A stretch of DNA of 64,000 bases. Source: Desulforamulus ruminis DSM 2154. Its GTDB lineage: Bacteria; Bacillota; Desulfotomaculia; Desulfotomaculales; Desulfotomaculaceae. Position numbers and translations under genes: made by a program. The notes beneath the pieces are model-generated. The model was not told where the DNA came from. It worked only from the letters and a program-made list of their open reading frames with translations, and made no database searches. The DNA lies in assembly GCF_000215085.1 (NCBI RefSeq), contig NC_015589.1, positions 3,174,120 to 3,238,119 on the forward strand, written 5' to 3'. Each line of letters opens with the position of its first letter. Positions within the stretch are counted from its first letter, which is position 1. Positions 52,480 to 60,255 of this stretch are shown here, piece after piece.

Positions 52480-52812
52480 ATGGAGAAAACCCTAACGAAA
52501 AATGGTATAACCAAAAAGGCCAGTCAATTTTTCTTTTATTTTATTCTTGCCTTTGCAGGTATCCTGTTCCTTTTGGTGGCAGAATTTGTTACTGAATTGT
52601 TTTTCTATACCGTCCTAAATGGAAAGACAGAGAGACTTTTTTTCCATCTTTTCTGGAATGGGTTTATTGGACTTTTTGTTGCCTATTGTCTGCTGTTTGT
52701 TATCTCTAGAGTCATCCCCAATGTTACAATCACCAAAAGAAAAGTTGTGTTTGGAGCCATCGCCTACACCACCGTCGATATGCTTAAATTCACTGATATC
52801 CTGCCCTTTTAG
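52480..52812 (+). CDS. Small membrane protein of unknown function
   Basis: I do not recognise this 110-residue protein. It has two or three transmembrane segments (FFFYFILAFAGILFLLVAEFV; LFWNGFIGLFVAYCLLFVISRV) and a short cytoplasmic C-terminus. ATG 52480 follows AAAGGGGGCG. The gene is AT-rich and alone between two terminators. The upstream 280 bases hold no other gene. Confidence 0.6.
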   Translation: MEKTLTKNGITKKASQFFFYFILAFAGILFLLVAEFVTELFFYTVLNGKTERLFFHLFWNGFIGLFVAYCLLFVISRVIPNVTITKRKVVFGAIAYTTVDMLKFTDILPF

Positions 52813-52857
52813 GTCTTCACTATAACTGGCCTTTAATGGGTTTTGTAAGTGTAAAAT

Positions 52858-52880
52858 AAAATCCACTGCCGGTGGATTTT
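52858..52880. terminator. Bidirectional terminator between convergent genes
   Basis: AAAATCCAC and GTGGATTTT form a 9-bp stem with a 5-base loop and continue into TTTG. It separates the small membrane protein from the PHP gene. Confidence 0.85.
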
Positions 52881-52886
52881 TTTGTC

Positions 52887-53621
52887 TTAGGATATTCTTT
52901 TCAGCCGCTGCCTGTGGGACTGGAGATAGTCCCTTACGGAACGGACGGAAGTATTTAAAACCTGGGCCGGTTTAACGCCGGACTGGAGGGCTACCTCTAC
53001 CGCTTGTTCAACCTTGCCCACAGCATAGCAACTGTGCGCATCGCTGTTAATGGTAAGCAAGGTGCCGGTTTTGGCGGCCAGCCGGGCCATTTGGCTGCAG
53101 CGGGGGCCACTGCCCGGGCGGCTAAAAAACAGGGAACTGTTGTTTAATTCCAAAGCCTTGCCAGCACTGCGGGCGGCCTGGACCACCCGTTCGATGTCTA
53201 TGGGATATTCAGGATTGCAGGGATGGGCAATCAAATGAACATAAGGATTCTGGATAGCGCCAAGGATTGCTCTGGTATTTTGTTCCACCGAACCAATCGC
53301 ATACCCTGTTTCAGCATGAAACCCGGCAATGACAAAATCCAGGGTTTTTAATAATCTTTCAGGCATGTCAAGGCTGCCGTTTACGTCTATAATATTGGCC
53401 TCAACACCCCTTAAAATCTGAATTCCGTTTATTTCCTGGGGCAACCCCAGAATCTGGCTGAAATAATAGGCATGAGGCCCTCCGGGCATATTGATGCCGT
53501 GATCCGTTATGGCCAACATTTTTAAGCCAACAAGGGCCGCCTGATCCACCATTTCCTTAAAGGTACTGAAGGCGTGGCCGCTGGCCAGTGTATGGGTGTG
53601 TAGATCGGCCTCCAACAACAT
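52887..53621 (-). CDS. PHP-domain phosphoesterase (YcdX-like)
   Basis: The 244-residue TIM-barrel protein has the PHP metal motifs DLHTHT (residues 6-11), ITDHGINMPG (about 37-46), the Glu in VEANII, HPCNPEYP and NSDAHSCYAVG. YcdX homologues bind three metal ions and hydrolyse phosphoesters; the substrate is not known. ATG 53621 follows GGGGGAGAGGG; the GTG at 53639 overlaps it. Its neighbours give no pathway. Confidence 0.85.
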   Translation of the reverse strand: MLLEADLHTHTLASGHAFSTFKEMVDQAALVGLKMLAITDHGINMPGGPHAYYFSQILGLPQEINGIQILRGVEANIIDVNGSLDMPERLLKTLDFVIAGFHAETGYAIGSVEQNTRAILGAIQNPYVHLIAHPCNPEYPIDIERVVQAARSAGKALELNNSSLFFSRPGSGPRCSQMARLAAKTGTLLTINSDAHSCYAVGKVEQAVEVALQSGVKPAQVLNTSVRSVRDYLQSHRQRLKRIS

Positions 53622-53689
53622 TCCCTCTCCCCCTTTCACCTGTTGTCTTTACTATACCGCCCTTCTGTTAAATTCCTGTTTAATATAGG

Positions 53690-53790
53690 TTATTTTTTAC
53701 CGATACCCTTATATTGAAAGCCCATTTCCTTTAGCGCTGCCGGGTCCAGGCAGTTTCTTCCGTCTAAATCATAAAAAGTAGAACCTCCGG
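53690..53790 (-). pseudogene. Relic of the 3' end of a UDP-glucose 6-dehydrogenase gene
   Basis: On the minus strand the frame from about 53790 to the TAA at 53690 reads FYDLDGRNCLDPAALKEMGF then QYKGIGKK. This matches the C-terminus of UDP-glucose dehydrogenases (DGRN..D...L...GF.Y.GIG). There is no start, no ribosome binding site and no upstream catalytic part; what lies upstream is the mnmA terminator. It is the remains of a deleted or rearranged gene. Confidence 0.7.
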
Positions 53791-53820
53791 CCCTACTTTG
53801 AAAGTAGGACAAGAGGTTCT
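53780..53820 (-). terminator. Terminator of mnmA (two-part hairpin)
   Basis: AGAACCTC / GAGGTTCT form the outer stem and CCTACTTT / AAAGTAGG the inner stem. On the minus strand ACTTTTTATG follows. It lies about 27 bases after the mnmA stop and overlaps the start of the dehydrogenase relic. Confidence 0.8.
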
Positions 53821-53846
53821 TCCCGTATCATTCATATCATTTATTT

Positions 53847-54971
53847 TCAGGACTCTAATTTTTCATCTCCCAGGGTCTTTTCAATGGTTCCACCGCCCAC
53901 CAGATAATCTCCCTGGTAGTAAACTACCGCCTGGCCCGGGGTAATGGAACGCTGGGGAACCTGGAAGGTTACGGTTACCAAACCGTCTTCCCGGGGGGCA
54001 ATAACCGCCGGGTAGGGTCTACTATTGTAGCGGACCTGAGCTTGAACCTCCATGGGCTCTTTTAGACTTTCAATGGCGATAAAATTATTATCGGAAGCAA
54101 GCAGCCTGGTACCCCAGATAGCCTCCTCCGGTCCCACGGTAACGGTGTTGCGGACCGGGTCGATGTCCACCACATAAACCCTTTCCCCGGTAGCCAGCCC
54201 CAGACCCCGGCGCTGTCCTACGGTATAGAAAGGAATACCCCGGTGCTCACCGATGATGTTGCCCGCCAGGTCCAGGAAAGGTCCCGGTTTTACAGCCCCG
54301 GGAGAACGCTGGTCCAGGAAATTGCGGTAATTGTCGTCATGGACAAAGCAGATTTCCTGGCTTTCCGGCTTCGATGCCGTGGGCAGTCCCCACTGCCGGG
54401 CCATGTCCCGCACCTGTTCCTTGGTATATTCGGCTAGAGGCATTAGGGTATGGGCGATCTGATCCTGGGTAAAGCCGTAAAGGACATAGGTTTGGTCCTT
54501 TTTCTCATCCCGCGCCCGGCGAACGGTATAGCGGCCGAAGGCTTCACTGTAGCCCAACCGGGCGTAATGACCGGTGGCAATATAGTCAAAACCCATCTGA
54601 CGGGCCTTTTGCAGTAAAGCTTCAAATTTAATAAATCGGTTGCAGGCAATACAGGGGTTTGGCGTCCTCCCCTGAAAATATTCATCCACAAAGTATTGAA
54701 TGACTTTCTCCGTAAACAGGTCCCGAAAATTGAAAACATAATAAGGGAACCCCAGAACATCGGCCACCCGTCGGGCGTCATCCACCGCCGACAGGGAACA
54801 GCAGCCCACATAGTCGCCGTCCAGCACCGTCTGTTCCGGGTCCCAAATTTGCATGGTCACGCCAACCACTTTATAACCCTGCTGTTGTAAAAAGGCGGCG
54901 GTGACAGAACTGTCCACCCCGCCGCTCATGGCTACAAGCACTCTCTTTTTAGCTGTCAAAAGGTTTCTCAC
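53847..54971 (-). CDS. mnmA: tRNA-specific 2-thiouridylase
   Basis: The 374-residue enzyme thiolates U34 of tRNAs for Lys, Glu and Gln using ATP and a persulfide from a cysteine desulfurase. The PP-loop is VAMSGGVDSSVTAAF (residues 13-27). The two catalytic cysteines are in NPCIACNRF (about residue 106) and SQEICFVHDDNY (about 204). It starts at GTG 54971, overlapping the nifU stop, or at TTG 54959. Operon order Rrf2-nifS-nifU-mnmA links sulfur supply to tRNA thiolation. Confidence 0.96.
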   Translation of the reverse strand: MRNLLTAKKRVLVAMSGGVDSSVTAAFLQQQGYKVVGVTMQIWDPEQTVLDGDYVGCCSLSAVDDARRVADVLGFPYYVFNFRDLFTEKVIQYFVDEYFQGRTPNPCIACNRFIKFEALLQKARQMGFDYIATGHYARLGYSEAFGRYTVRRARDEKKDQTYVLYGFTQDQIAHTLMPLAEYTKEQVRDMARQWGLPTASKPESQEICFVHDDNYRNFLDQRSPGAVKPGPFLDLAGNIIGEHRGIPFYTVGQRRGLGLATGERVYVVDIDPVRNTVTVGPEEAIWGTRLLASDNNFIAIESLKEPMEVQAQVRYNSRPYPAVIAPREDGLVTVTFQVPQRSITPGQAVVYYQGDYLVGGGTIEKTLGDEKLES

Positions 54972-55342
54972 CTATCCGTTTGTTTTTTCATATAATCCTC
55001 AATGGCTGCTTTCAGAGCATCCGCCGCCAAATTTGAGCAGTGCATTTTGGCCGGGGGAAGTCCCTCCAGGGCTTCGGCCACACTTTTATTGGTAATTTGC
55101 AGCGCCTCTTCCAGGGTTTTGCCCTTGGCCATTTCCGTCACCATACTGCTGGTGGCTACCGCCGCACCACAGCCAAAGGTCTTAAATTTAATATCTTTAA
55201 TAATATTATCTTCTATTTTCAAAGAAATTTTCATGATATCGCCGCAACTGGGGTTCCCAACCTGACCGACCCCGTCTGCATTCTCGATTTCACCTACATT
55301 CCGGGGGCTGGTAAAATGATCCATCACTTTTTCACTGTACAT
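54968..55342 (-). CDS. nifU: Fe-S cluster assembly scaffold protein (NifU/IscU type)
   Basis: The 124-residue protein has the three scaffold cysteines: NPSCGDIM (about residue 34), FGCGAAVATSS (about 60) and MHCSNLAADAL (about 103). It holds a nascent Fe-S cluster built with sulfur from the NifS-type desulfurase upstream. It lacks the ferredoxin and NfuA-like domains of the long NifU. ATG 55342 follows GAGG. It is cotranscribed with nifS and mnmA. Confidence 0.95.
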   Translation of the reverse strand: MYSEKVMDHFTSPRNVGEIENADGVGQVGNPSCGDIMKISLKIEDNIIKDIKFKTFGCGAAVATSSMVTEMAKGKTLEEALQITNKSVAEALEGLPPAKMHCSNLAADALKAAIEDYMKKQTDR

Positions 55343-55378
55343 CCCTAGGCCTCCTCATTTCCCTCAATCATTTTTGTA

Positions 55379-56626
55379 TTAAATTTCATCTTCCTCAAAT
55401 TCGCCGTGACCGTGATCATGCTCTTCATCATGAATGGTGCAGGTACTGCAGGCACATGGATTGCAGCCCTCGCCCAGGGGAGACATTTCCCTCAGTCTGG
55501 CAATGATCGGCGGTAGAGCTTCCAGGAAGTACTCCACATCTTCCTGGGTATTGTCTTTACCCATGGTCAGGCGTAAAGAGCCGTGGGCCACTTCCTTGGT
55601 CAACCCAATGGCGGTAAGCACATGGGACGGTTCCAGAGAACCGGAGGTGCAGGCGGAACCGCTGGAGATGGCAATGCCTTTCATATCCAGCATGAGAAGC
55701 ATGGATTCTCCTTCTATAAAGCGGAAGCAAAAACTTACATGGCCAGGCAGGCGGTTGACCGGATGGCCGGTCAAAATGGTATTGGGGATGTTGTCCAGCA
55801 CCTCTGAAATAATGCGGTCCCGGTATCCGGACAGCCGTTCGGCTTCGCTCTTCATGTTCTCGCAGGCAAGCTCAACCGCCTTGCCCAGACCGACAATTCC
55901 CGGTACATTTTCGGTTCCCGGGCGGCGGCGGCGCTCCTGTCCACCCCCATAGGTAATGGGCTGCCAGAAGGTTCCTTTGCGAATGTACATGGCCCCGGCA
56001 CCCTTGGGACCGTAAATTTTATGGGCTGAAAAGGTAAGCAGGTTGACTCCCAGTTCGTCAACATTGACCGGAATATGGCCCACGGTCTGCGTTGCGTCGG
56101 TATGGAAAATGATTTTTCTTTCCTTGGCGATTTCGCTAATTTCCCGAATAGGATAAATGGTGCCAATCTCATTATTGGCATGCATAACGGAAATTAAAAT
56201 GGTTTTATCGGTAATGGCTTCCGCCACCTGCTGAGGAGTGATCAGTCCGTACTGATCCAAAGGCAGAACGGTTACGGCAAACCCTTCCTTTTCCAACTGC
56301 TTGCAGGGTCCCAAAACCGCATTGTGCTCTCCGGCTGTGGTGATAATATGATTGCCCTTGTGACGGTTGGCGTAGGCAACACCGCGGATGGCCATATTGG
56401 CTGCCTCGGTACCGCCGCTGGTAAAAGCGATTTCTCCCACACTGGAGGCCCCAATGGCAGCGACCACTTGTTGTCTGGCATGTTCCACACCCTTGCGGAC
56501 AACTCGTCCAAAAGCATGAATGCTGGAAGGATTGCCAAAGTCTTCGGTCAGATATTTCATCATTTCTTCCGCAACAGCAGGGTGCACTGGAGTGGTTGCA
56601 GCGTGGTCAAAATATACTTTTCTCAT
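55379..56626 (-). CDS. nifS: Cysteine desulfurase (NifS/IscS type) with Cys/His-rich tail
   Basis: The 415-residue PLP enzyme removes sulfur from cysteine to give a persulfide. PLP-binding Lys is in FSAHKIYGPKG (about residue 203) and the catalytic Cys is in SSGSACTSGSLEPSH (about 326). The last 30 residues are unusual: CNPCACSTC followed by a His/Glu-rich HDEEHDHGHGEFEEDE, absent from typical NifS. ATG 56626 follows AAGGAGG; the frame extends 10 codons further without a site. It feeds nifU and mnmA downstream. Confidence 0.95.
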   Translation of the reverse strand: MRKVYFDHAATTPVHPAVAEEMMKYLTEDFGNPSSIHAFGRVVRKGVEHARQQVVAAIGASSVGEIAFTSGGTEAANMAIRGVAYANRHKGNHIITTAGEHNAVLGPCKQLEKEGFAVTVLPLDQYGLITPQQVAEAITDKTILISVMHANNEIGTIYPIREISEIAKERKIIFHTDATQTVGHIPVNVDELGVNLLTFSAHKIYGPKGAGAMYIRKGTFWQPITYGGGQERRRRPGTENVPGIVGLGKAVELACENMKSEAERLSGYRDRIISEVLDNIPNTILTGHPVNRLPGHVSFCFRFIEGESMLLMLDMKGIAISSGSACTSGSLEPSHVLTAIGLTKEVAHGSLRLTMGKDNTQEDVEYFLEALPPIIARLREMSPLGEGCNPCACSTCTIHDEEHDHGHGEFEEDEI

Positions 56627-56669
56627 GGGTTGATCCTCCTTAAAAATCTTGCGCATCGGTTATTATGAT

Positions 56670-57113
56670 TTAAGTTTCACATTTATTAGGCTGGCCGACT
56701 TTTTTCGCATCTCGGCACATATCTTCAAGGGTAATGGAATCCAGTACCTCCGTAATGCTGTCCCTAACTCTGGCCCAGATATCCCTAGATATACAGGTGT
56801 CCACTTTATGGCATAAAGGAGGTTCCTGTTCGCTGACACAATCCAACGGCGCGATCGGTCCTTCCAGGGCACGGATGACATCTCCTACTTTGATTTCCGC
56901 AGGGGATTTGGCTAATATGTACCCGCCCTGAGCTCCCCGGATACTTTTTACCAAACCAACCTTGCGCAGTACCGCAATCAACTGTTCCAGGTAAGGCTCA
57001 GAAAGGCCTTGACGCTCGGCCACCACCTTCAAGGGGATTGGGTCGGACCCGTAATGCTGCGCCAGATCGAACATGGCTTTCAGTCCATAATGTCCCTTTG
57101 TGGATAGCCGCAA
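56670..57113 (-). CDS. Rrf2-family transcriptional regulator (IscR/CymR-like)
   Basis: The 147-residue protein has an N-terminal winged helix (KGHYGLKAMFDLAQHYG, recognition part GLSEPYLEQLIAVLRKVGLV) and three cysteines in the order of IscR (LDCVSEQEPPLCHKVDTCISR, about residues 92-108). These would hold a 2Fe-2S cluster and sense Fe-S or oxidative status. It is the first gene of the nifS-nifU-mnmA operon, which it probably represses. The start is TTG 57113 behind GAGGAGGTG. Confidence 0.92.
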   Translation of the reverse strand: MRLSTKGHYGLKAMFDLAQHYGSDPIPLKVVAERQGLSEPYLEQLIAVLRKVGLVKSIRGAQGGYILAKSPAEIKVGDVIRALEGPIAPLDCVSEQEPPLCHKVDTCISRDIWARVRDSITEVLDSITLEDMCRDAKKVGQPNKCET

Positions 57114-57163
57114 ATAACCACCTCCTCGTCAATCCCTAGTAAACCACTCGGTTTTATGGGGAT

Positions 57164-57192
57164 ATATTAGCATGATCGAAAGGGAATGTCAA
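57164..57192 (-). promoter_or_regulatory. SigmaA-type promoter of the Rrf2-nifS-nifU-mnmA operon
   Basis: On the minus strand a perfect TTGACA (57192-57187) and TAATAT (57169-57164) are 17 bases apart, upstream of the Rrf2 gene. The region around the -10 box is where an IscR-type repressor would bind, but no clear dyad is seen. Confidence 0.75.
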
Positions 57193-57249
57193 TAAATAAT
57201 CCCGACCAAAATACTCAAGTATAATTATGATGGAATCTACTATAACAAA

Positions 57250-57272
57250 AATACCACTCTTCAAGTGGTATT
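57250..57272 (-). terminator. Terminator of the second thioredoxin gene
   Basis: AATACCACT and AGTGGTATT form a 9-bp stem with a 5-base loop, followed by TTTTGTTATAG on the minus strand. Confidence 0.85.
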
Positions 57273-57338
57273 ATACAAGCCAACTCTTAAATTTTTATGA
57301 CATGATTGTAAATAATTTCTGCGGGAATTTTCTTTCCC

Positions 57339-57665
57339 TTATAAATGTTTCTCGATCATTTTCTTTAATTCATCATTTTTGCGAAAGCCGACGGTTCTTT
57401 CCACTTCCCGGCCATCCTTAAAGACCAGCAGGGTGGGAATGCTCATAATCCCCAGACTGTTGGGCGTTTCCCGGTGGTCGTCTACATTGATTTTACATAC
57501 CAGAACCTGGCCCTGCAACTCAGCCGCTAACTTCTCAACTTCAGGAGCAATCATTTTACAGGGCCCGCACCAGTCTGCCCAGAAATCCACCAGTACAGGA
57601 GATTTCGCGTCCTGTACCGTCTTTTTAAAATTGTCATCCGTTAAGGACAGTACGTTGTTGGCCAT
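57339..57665 (-). CDS. trxA: Thioredoxin (second copy)
   Basis: The 108-residue protein has the WCGPC active site (about residues 30-34), VDFWADW with the buried Asp, and SIPTLLVF. It shares about half its residues with the copy at 32861 by eye. ATG 57665 follows AAAGGAG; the frame extends three codons upstream with no better site. It lies between the Rrf2 operon and the TcdA gene and may serve redox control of the Fe-S enzymes. Confidence 0.95.
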   Translation of the reverse strand: MANNVLSLTDDNFKKTVQDAKSPVLVDFWADWCGPCKMIAPEVEKLAAELQGQVLVCKINVDDHRETPNSLGIMSIPTLLVFKDGREVERTVGFRKNDELKKMIEKHL

Positions 57666-57770
57666 GTAAAACATCTCCTTTGCTGAAATTAAATCCTTTC
57701 ACTGCCTTTTTGCCCAATCAAGGGCTTCCATATCTAAAGGGTGCCCAATTCTGCATCAAATACACCTTTT

Positions 57771-58493
57771 CTACCGATCTCTTAATAAATCCCGCACTAA
57801 CGCCCCTGCCGCCACCAGACCCGCAGCCGCAGGAACAAAGGAAATGCTTCCCGGGGGGAGCCGGCCGGGCTTTCCCTCTGCCGCTCCGGCAGGATGGTGC
57901 GGAGCAATGGGCTGTTCCAAAGAAAAAACCACTTTCACGCCCTTATAAATGCCGCGCTTTTTTAATTCCCGCCGCATGACTCTGGCCAGCGGATCCACGG
58001 AGGTTTCTGAAATATCGCCGACCCGGAAGGCGGCGGGGTCCAGTTTATTCCCGGCCCCCATACTGGAAATAATAGGTATGCCCCTGGAAAAACAGCGGTG
58101 AACGATATCCAGCTTACCTGTAACATTATCAATGGCGTCCACCACATAGGAATAATGCCCTGCCAGCAGTTCTTCCCCCCGGTCCGGGGAATAAAATTCC
58201 CTTAGCGGGGTCACTTTGGCCTGAGGATTGATCAAGCGGACCCGTTGAGCCATTAAATCCACCTTGTACTGGCCCACCGTATCCTCCATGGCGTGCAGTT
58301 GACGGTTGATATTGGTTACATCCACCCTGTCGAAATCCACTAAAATCAGTTCACCAATCCCTGCCCGGGCCAAACTTTCCACCACGTAGGACCCAACCCC
58401 TCCTACGCCGAAAATCAGTACCCTGGCGGCCGCCAGCCTGGCCACGCCCTGTTCCCCAATCAGCATTTCTGTCCGGGTAAACCTGTGATCCAC
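57771..58493 (-). CDS. tcdA: ThiF/E1-like tRNA threonylcarbamoyladenosine dehydratase (TcdA-like)
   Basis: The 240-residue enzyme has a Rossmann ATP site (GVGGVGSYVVESLARAG, about residues 28-44), LVDFDRVDVTNINRQ and the VDAIDNVTGKLDI segment of the E1/MoeB/ThiF family. The TcdA/YgdL group cyclises t6A to ct6A in tRNA. GTG 58493 is set by GAAGGAGG six bases upstream; the open frame continues to 58628 through a repeat element and is not coding there. No catalytic-domain cysteine is obvious. Confidence 0.85.
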   Translation of the reverse strand: MDHRFTRTEMLIGEQGVARLAAARVLIFGVGGVGSYVVESLARAGIGELILVDFDRVDVTNINRQLHAMEDTVGQYKVDLMAQRVRLINPQAKVTPLREFYSPDRGEELLAGHYSYVVDAIDNVTGKLDIVHRCFSRGIPIISSMGAGNKLDPAAFRVGDISETSVDPLARVMRRELKKRGIYKGVKVVFSLEQPIAPHHPAGAAEGKPGRLPPGSISFVPAAAGLVAAGALVRDLLRDR

Positions 58494-58535
58494 AGATATC
58501 CTCCTTCGCCAAGTTCGTGCCTTGTAACAAAAACA

Positions 58536-58785
58536 GTGCGCCAAAGAAAAGAATAGAACGCGATTTTGGCGGATTAAACGGATTACACGGATTTTTTCTT
58601 CTCTTATATATAACCCTGGGGGAAACATTTCAATTAATTGAAAATTAGTTTTCTCAATCTTGTTTATTTTATTTTCAATTTGAAAACTATTTGGTTTATT
58701 TTATTTGAGTTTTGAAATCCGCGTGAATCCATGTAATCCGTTAAATCCGCGTTCTATTGGTTTTTTCTCCTTTGTTTTGGCGCAT
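58536..58785. repeat. Dispersed AATCCG/GTTCTATT repeat, copy D (full-length inverted element)
   Basis: This element of about 250 bases has outer ends TGCGCCAAAG (58537) and TTTTGGCGCA (58775), then AAAAGAATAGAACGCG with GGATT units on the left and AATCCGCGTGAATCC, AATCCG, AATCCGCGTTCTATT on the right. The centre holds an AT-rich, nearly palindromic core (GAAAATTAGTTTTC and TTTCAATTTGAAAAC). No open reading frame is seen. It separates the TcdA gene from the htrA-type operon and looks like the complete form of copies A-C. Confidence 0.8.
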
Positions 58786-58803
58786 CCTCTTTTTTATTCT
58801 GTT

Positions 58804-60255
58804 TTAGTCTTTAGACCACTCATCCCCTGTTTCTTCCCCGCTGCCGTAAGACGGCAGCAAGATCTTAAATGTACTGCCCTGTCCTGGGCTGCTGTCAAGG
58901 ATTATTTTAGCATGATGCTGTTCAGCAATCCAGTGGGCAATGGACAGGCCCAAACCGGTTCCTCCCACCGGCCGGGCTTTATCCGAGCGGAAAAAGCGGT
59001 CAAAAATATAGCGTTGTTCTTCCGTTTCCACACCCATGCCGGTATCGGTGACGCTGATTTCCACATATTCCGGACCGCATTGCGCCGTAAGCCCCACCTG
59101 CCCCGGAGGAGTTGTAAATTTAAAGGCATTTTCCAATAAAATTAAAAGCAATTGTTTAAAATAGTCCGCATCCGCCATCACCAAGGCCTGGCTGCAATCC
59201 TCTTTCATTTCAACCGTAAAGTCAAGGGCTCCGGCCAGCATTCTGGCCTGCCGGCCTACCTGCTGAAGCAGCGGTTCAACCAATACCGGCTGCAGTTCCA
59301 GGGTAAAGCCGGCATCGGCCCGGGCCAGCACCAGCATATCCTGCACCAGCCTGCTCATCCGTTCCGCTTCGGAGGCAATATCCGCCAGGGCCTCCCCCCT
59401 CATTGGCGACGGTTCATCTCCCATTCTGCGCAAGAGCTCTACGTTGCCCCGGATGGTGGTCAAAGGAGTCCGCAGCTCATGAGACACATCACCCACAAAT
59501 CTTCTTTGCGCCGCATGAGATTCGGACAGTTCTTGGTAAGAAGATTCCAGGCTGTCCAGCATGCTATTCAACGTTGCCACAAGGTGTCCCAGCTCATCAT
59601 TGGGACCGTTGTGGGCAATCCGCTGATTAAAACTTAATTCCTGCCGAATTTTGGCGGCGGTCCGGGTGATTTCCTCCACCGGCCGCAGAGCAACCCTGGC
59701 CAGCCCCCAACCGATGCTGCCCGCCACCAGAATCATCAGACCGCCTACCAGCCACAGCAGCCACCGGAGCCGTACCAGAGCCGCCTCAATGCCGGAAAAG
59801 GGCTGTCCCACCTGCAGCAGCCCCACCACCACCCTATCCTGGGTCACCAGAGGATAATTATAGATGCGCACCCGTTGTTTTCCTACTTGCACCCACTCGT
59901 AAAAGCTGTTGCCATTTAGTCCGTGCCGGATGGTATCTTCGGACATGGGTAAGCCCTGCTGAGCCAGGCTGCTGGATTTGGCCATCAGACGGCCGTTGGT
60001 ATCCACCACCTGCAGGTAGGTGTTGGGATAACCAAATACATCCACATCCGGCAGCACAATCTTTTGCTCGCTTAACAGGGTAGGTCCGATAATTTTAATA
60101 GAGCGCACAACACTCACGGCACGGCCTGAAAGCTCCCGGTCAATTTCCTGTACCATGCTGAAGTATAAAAAAGTGTAAATTACCAGGGAAAAGACCACCA
60201 GGGTACAACTGCTTACCGCGCTGTACCATAGGGTCAGCTTCAAACGAATGGACAT
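58804..60255 (-). CDS. Membrane sensor histidine kinase (HAMP, HisKA, HATPase)
   Basis: The 483-residue kinase has two transmembrane segments (about residues 12-32 and 168-188) around a sensor domain of about 135 residues, a HAMP domain, HisKA (His in VSHELRTPLTTIRGN, about 258) and HATPase (LLLILLENAFKFT, DTGMGVE, GGTGLGLSIAHW). ATG 60255 overlaps the regulator's stop by 1 base. With the regulator and htrA upstream it forms an envelope-stress type operon, like CssRS in Bacillus. Confidence 0.92.
   Translation of the reverse strand: MSIRLKLTLWYSAVSSCTLVVFSLVIYTFLYFSMVQEIDRELSGRAVSVVRSIKIIGPTLLSEQKIVLPDVDVFGYPNTYLQVVDTNGRLMAKSSSLAQQGLPMSEDTIRHGLNGNSFYEWVQVGKQRVRIYNYPLVTQDRVVVGLLQVGQPFSGIEAALVRLRWLLWLVGGLMILVAGSIGWGLARVALRPVEEITRTAAKIRQELSFNQRIAHNGPNDELGHLVATLNSMLDSLESSYQELSESHAAQRRFVGDVSHELRTPLTTIRGNVELLRRMGDEPSPMRGEALADIASEAERMSRLVQDMLVLARADAGFTLELQPVLVEPLLQQVGRQARMLAGALDFTVEMKEDCSQALVMADADYFKQLLLILLENAFKFTTPPGQVGLTAQCGPEYVEISVTDTGMGVETEEQRYIFDRFFRSDKARPVGGTGLGLSIAHWIAEQHHAKIILDSSPGQGSTFKILLPSYGSGEETGDEWSKD

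Noticed and set aside
58494-58628. N-terminal extension of the TcdA-like protein
   Set aside because: It passes through the dispersed repeat; the GTG at 58493 with GAAGGAGG fits the family start.
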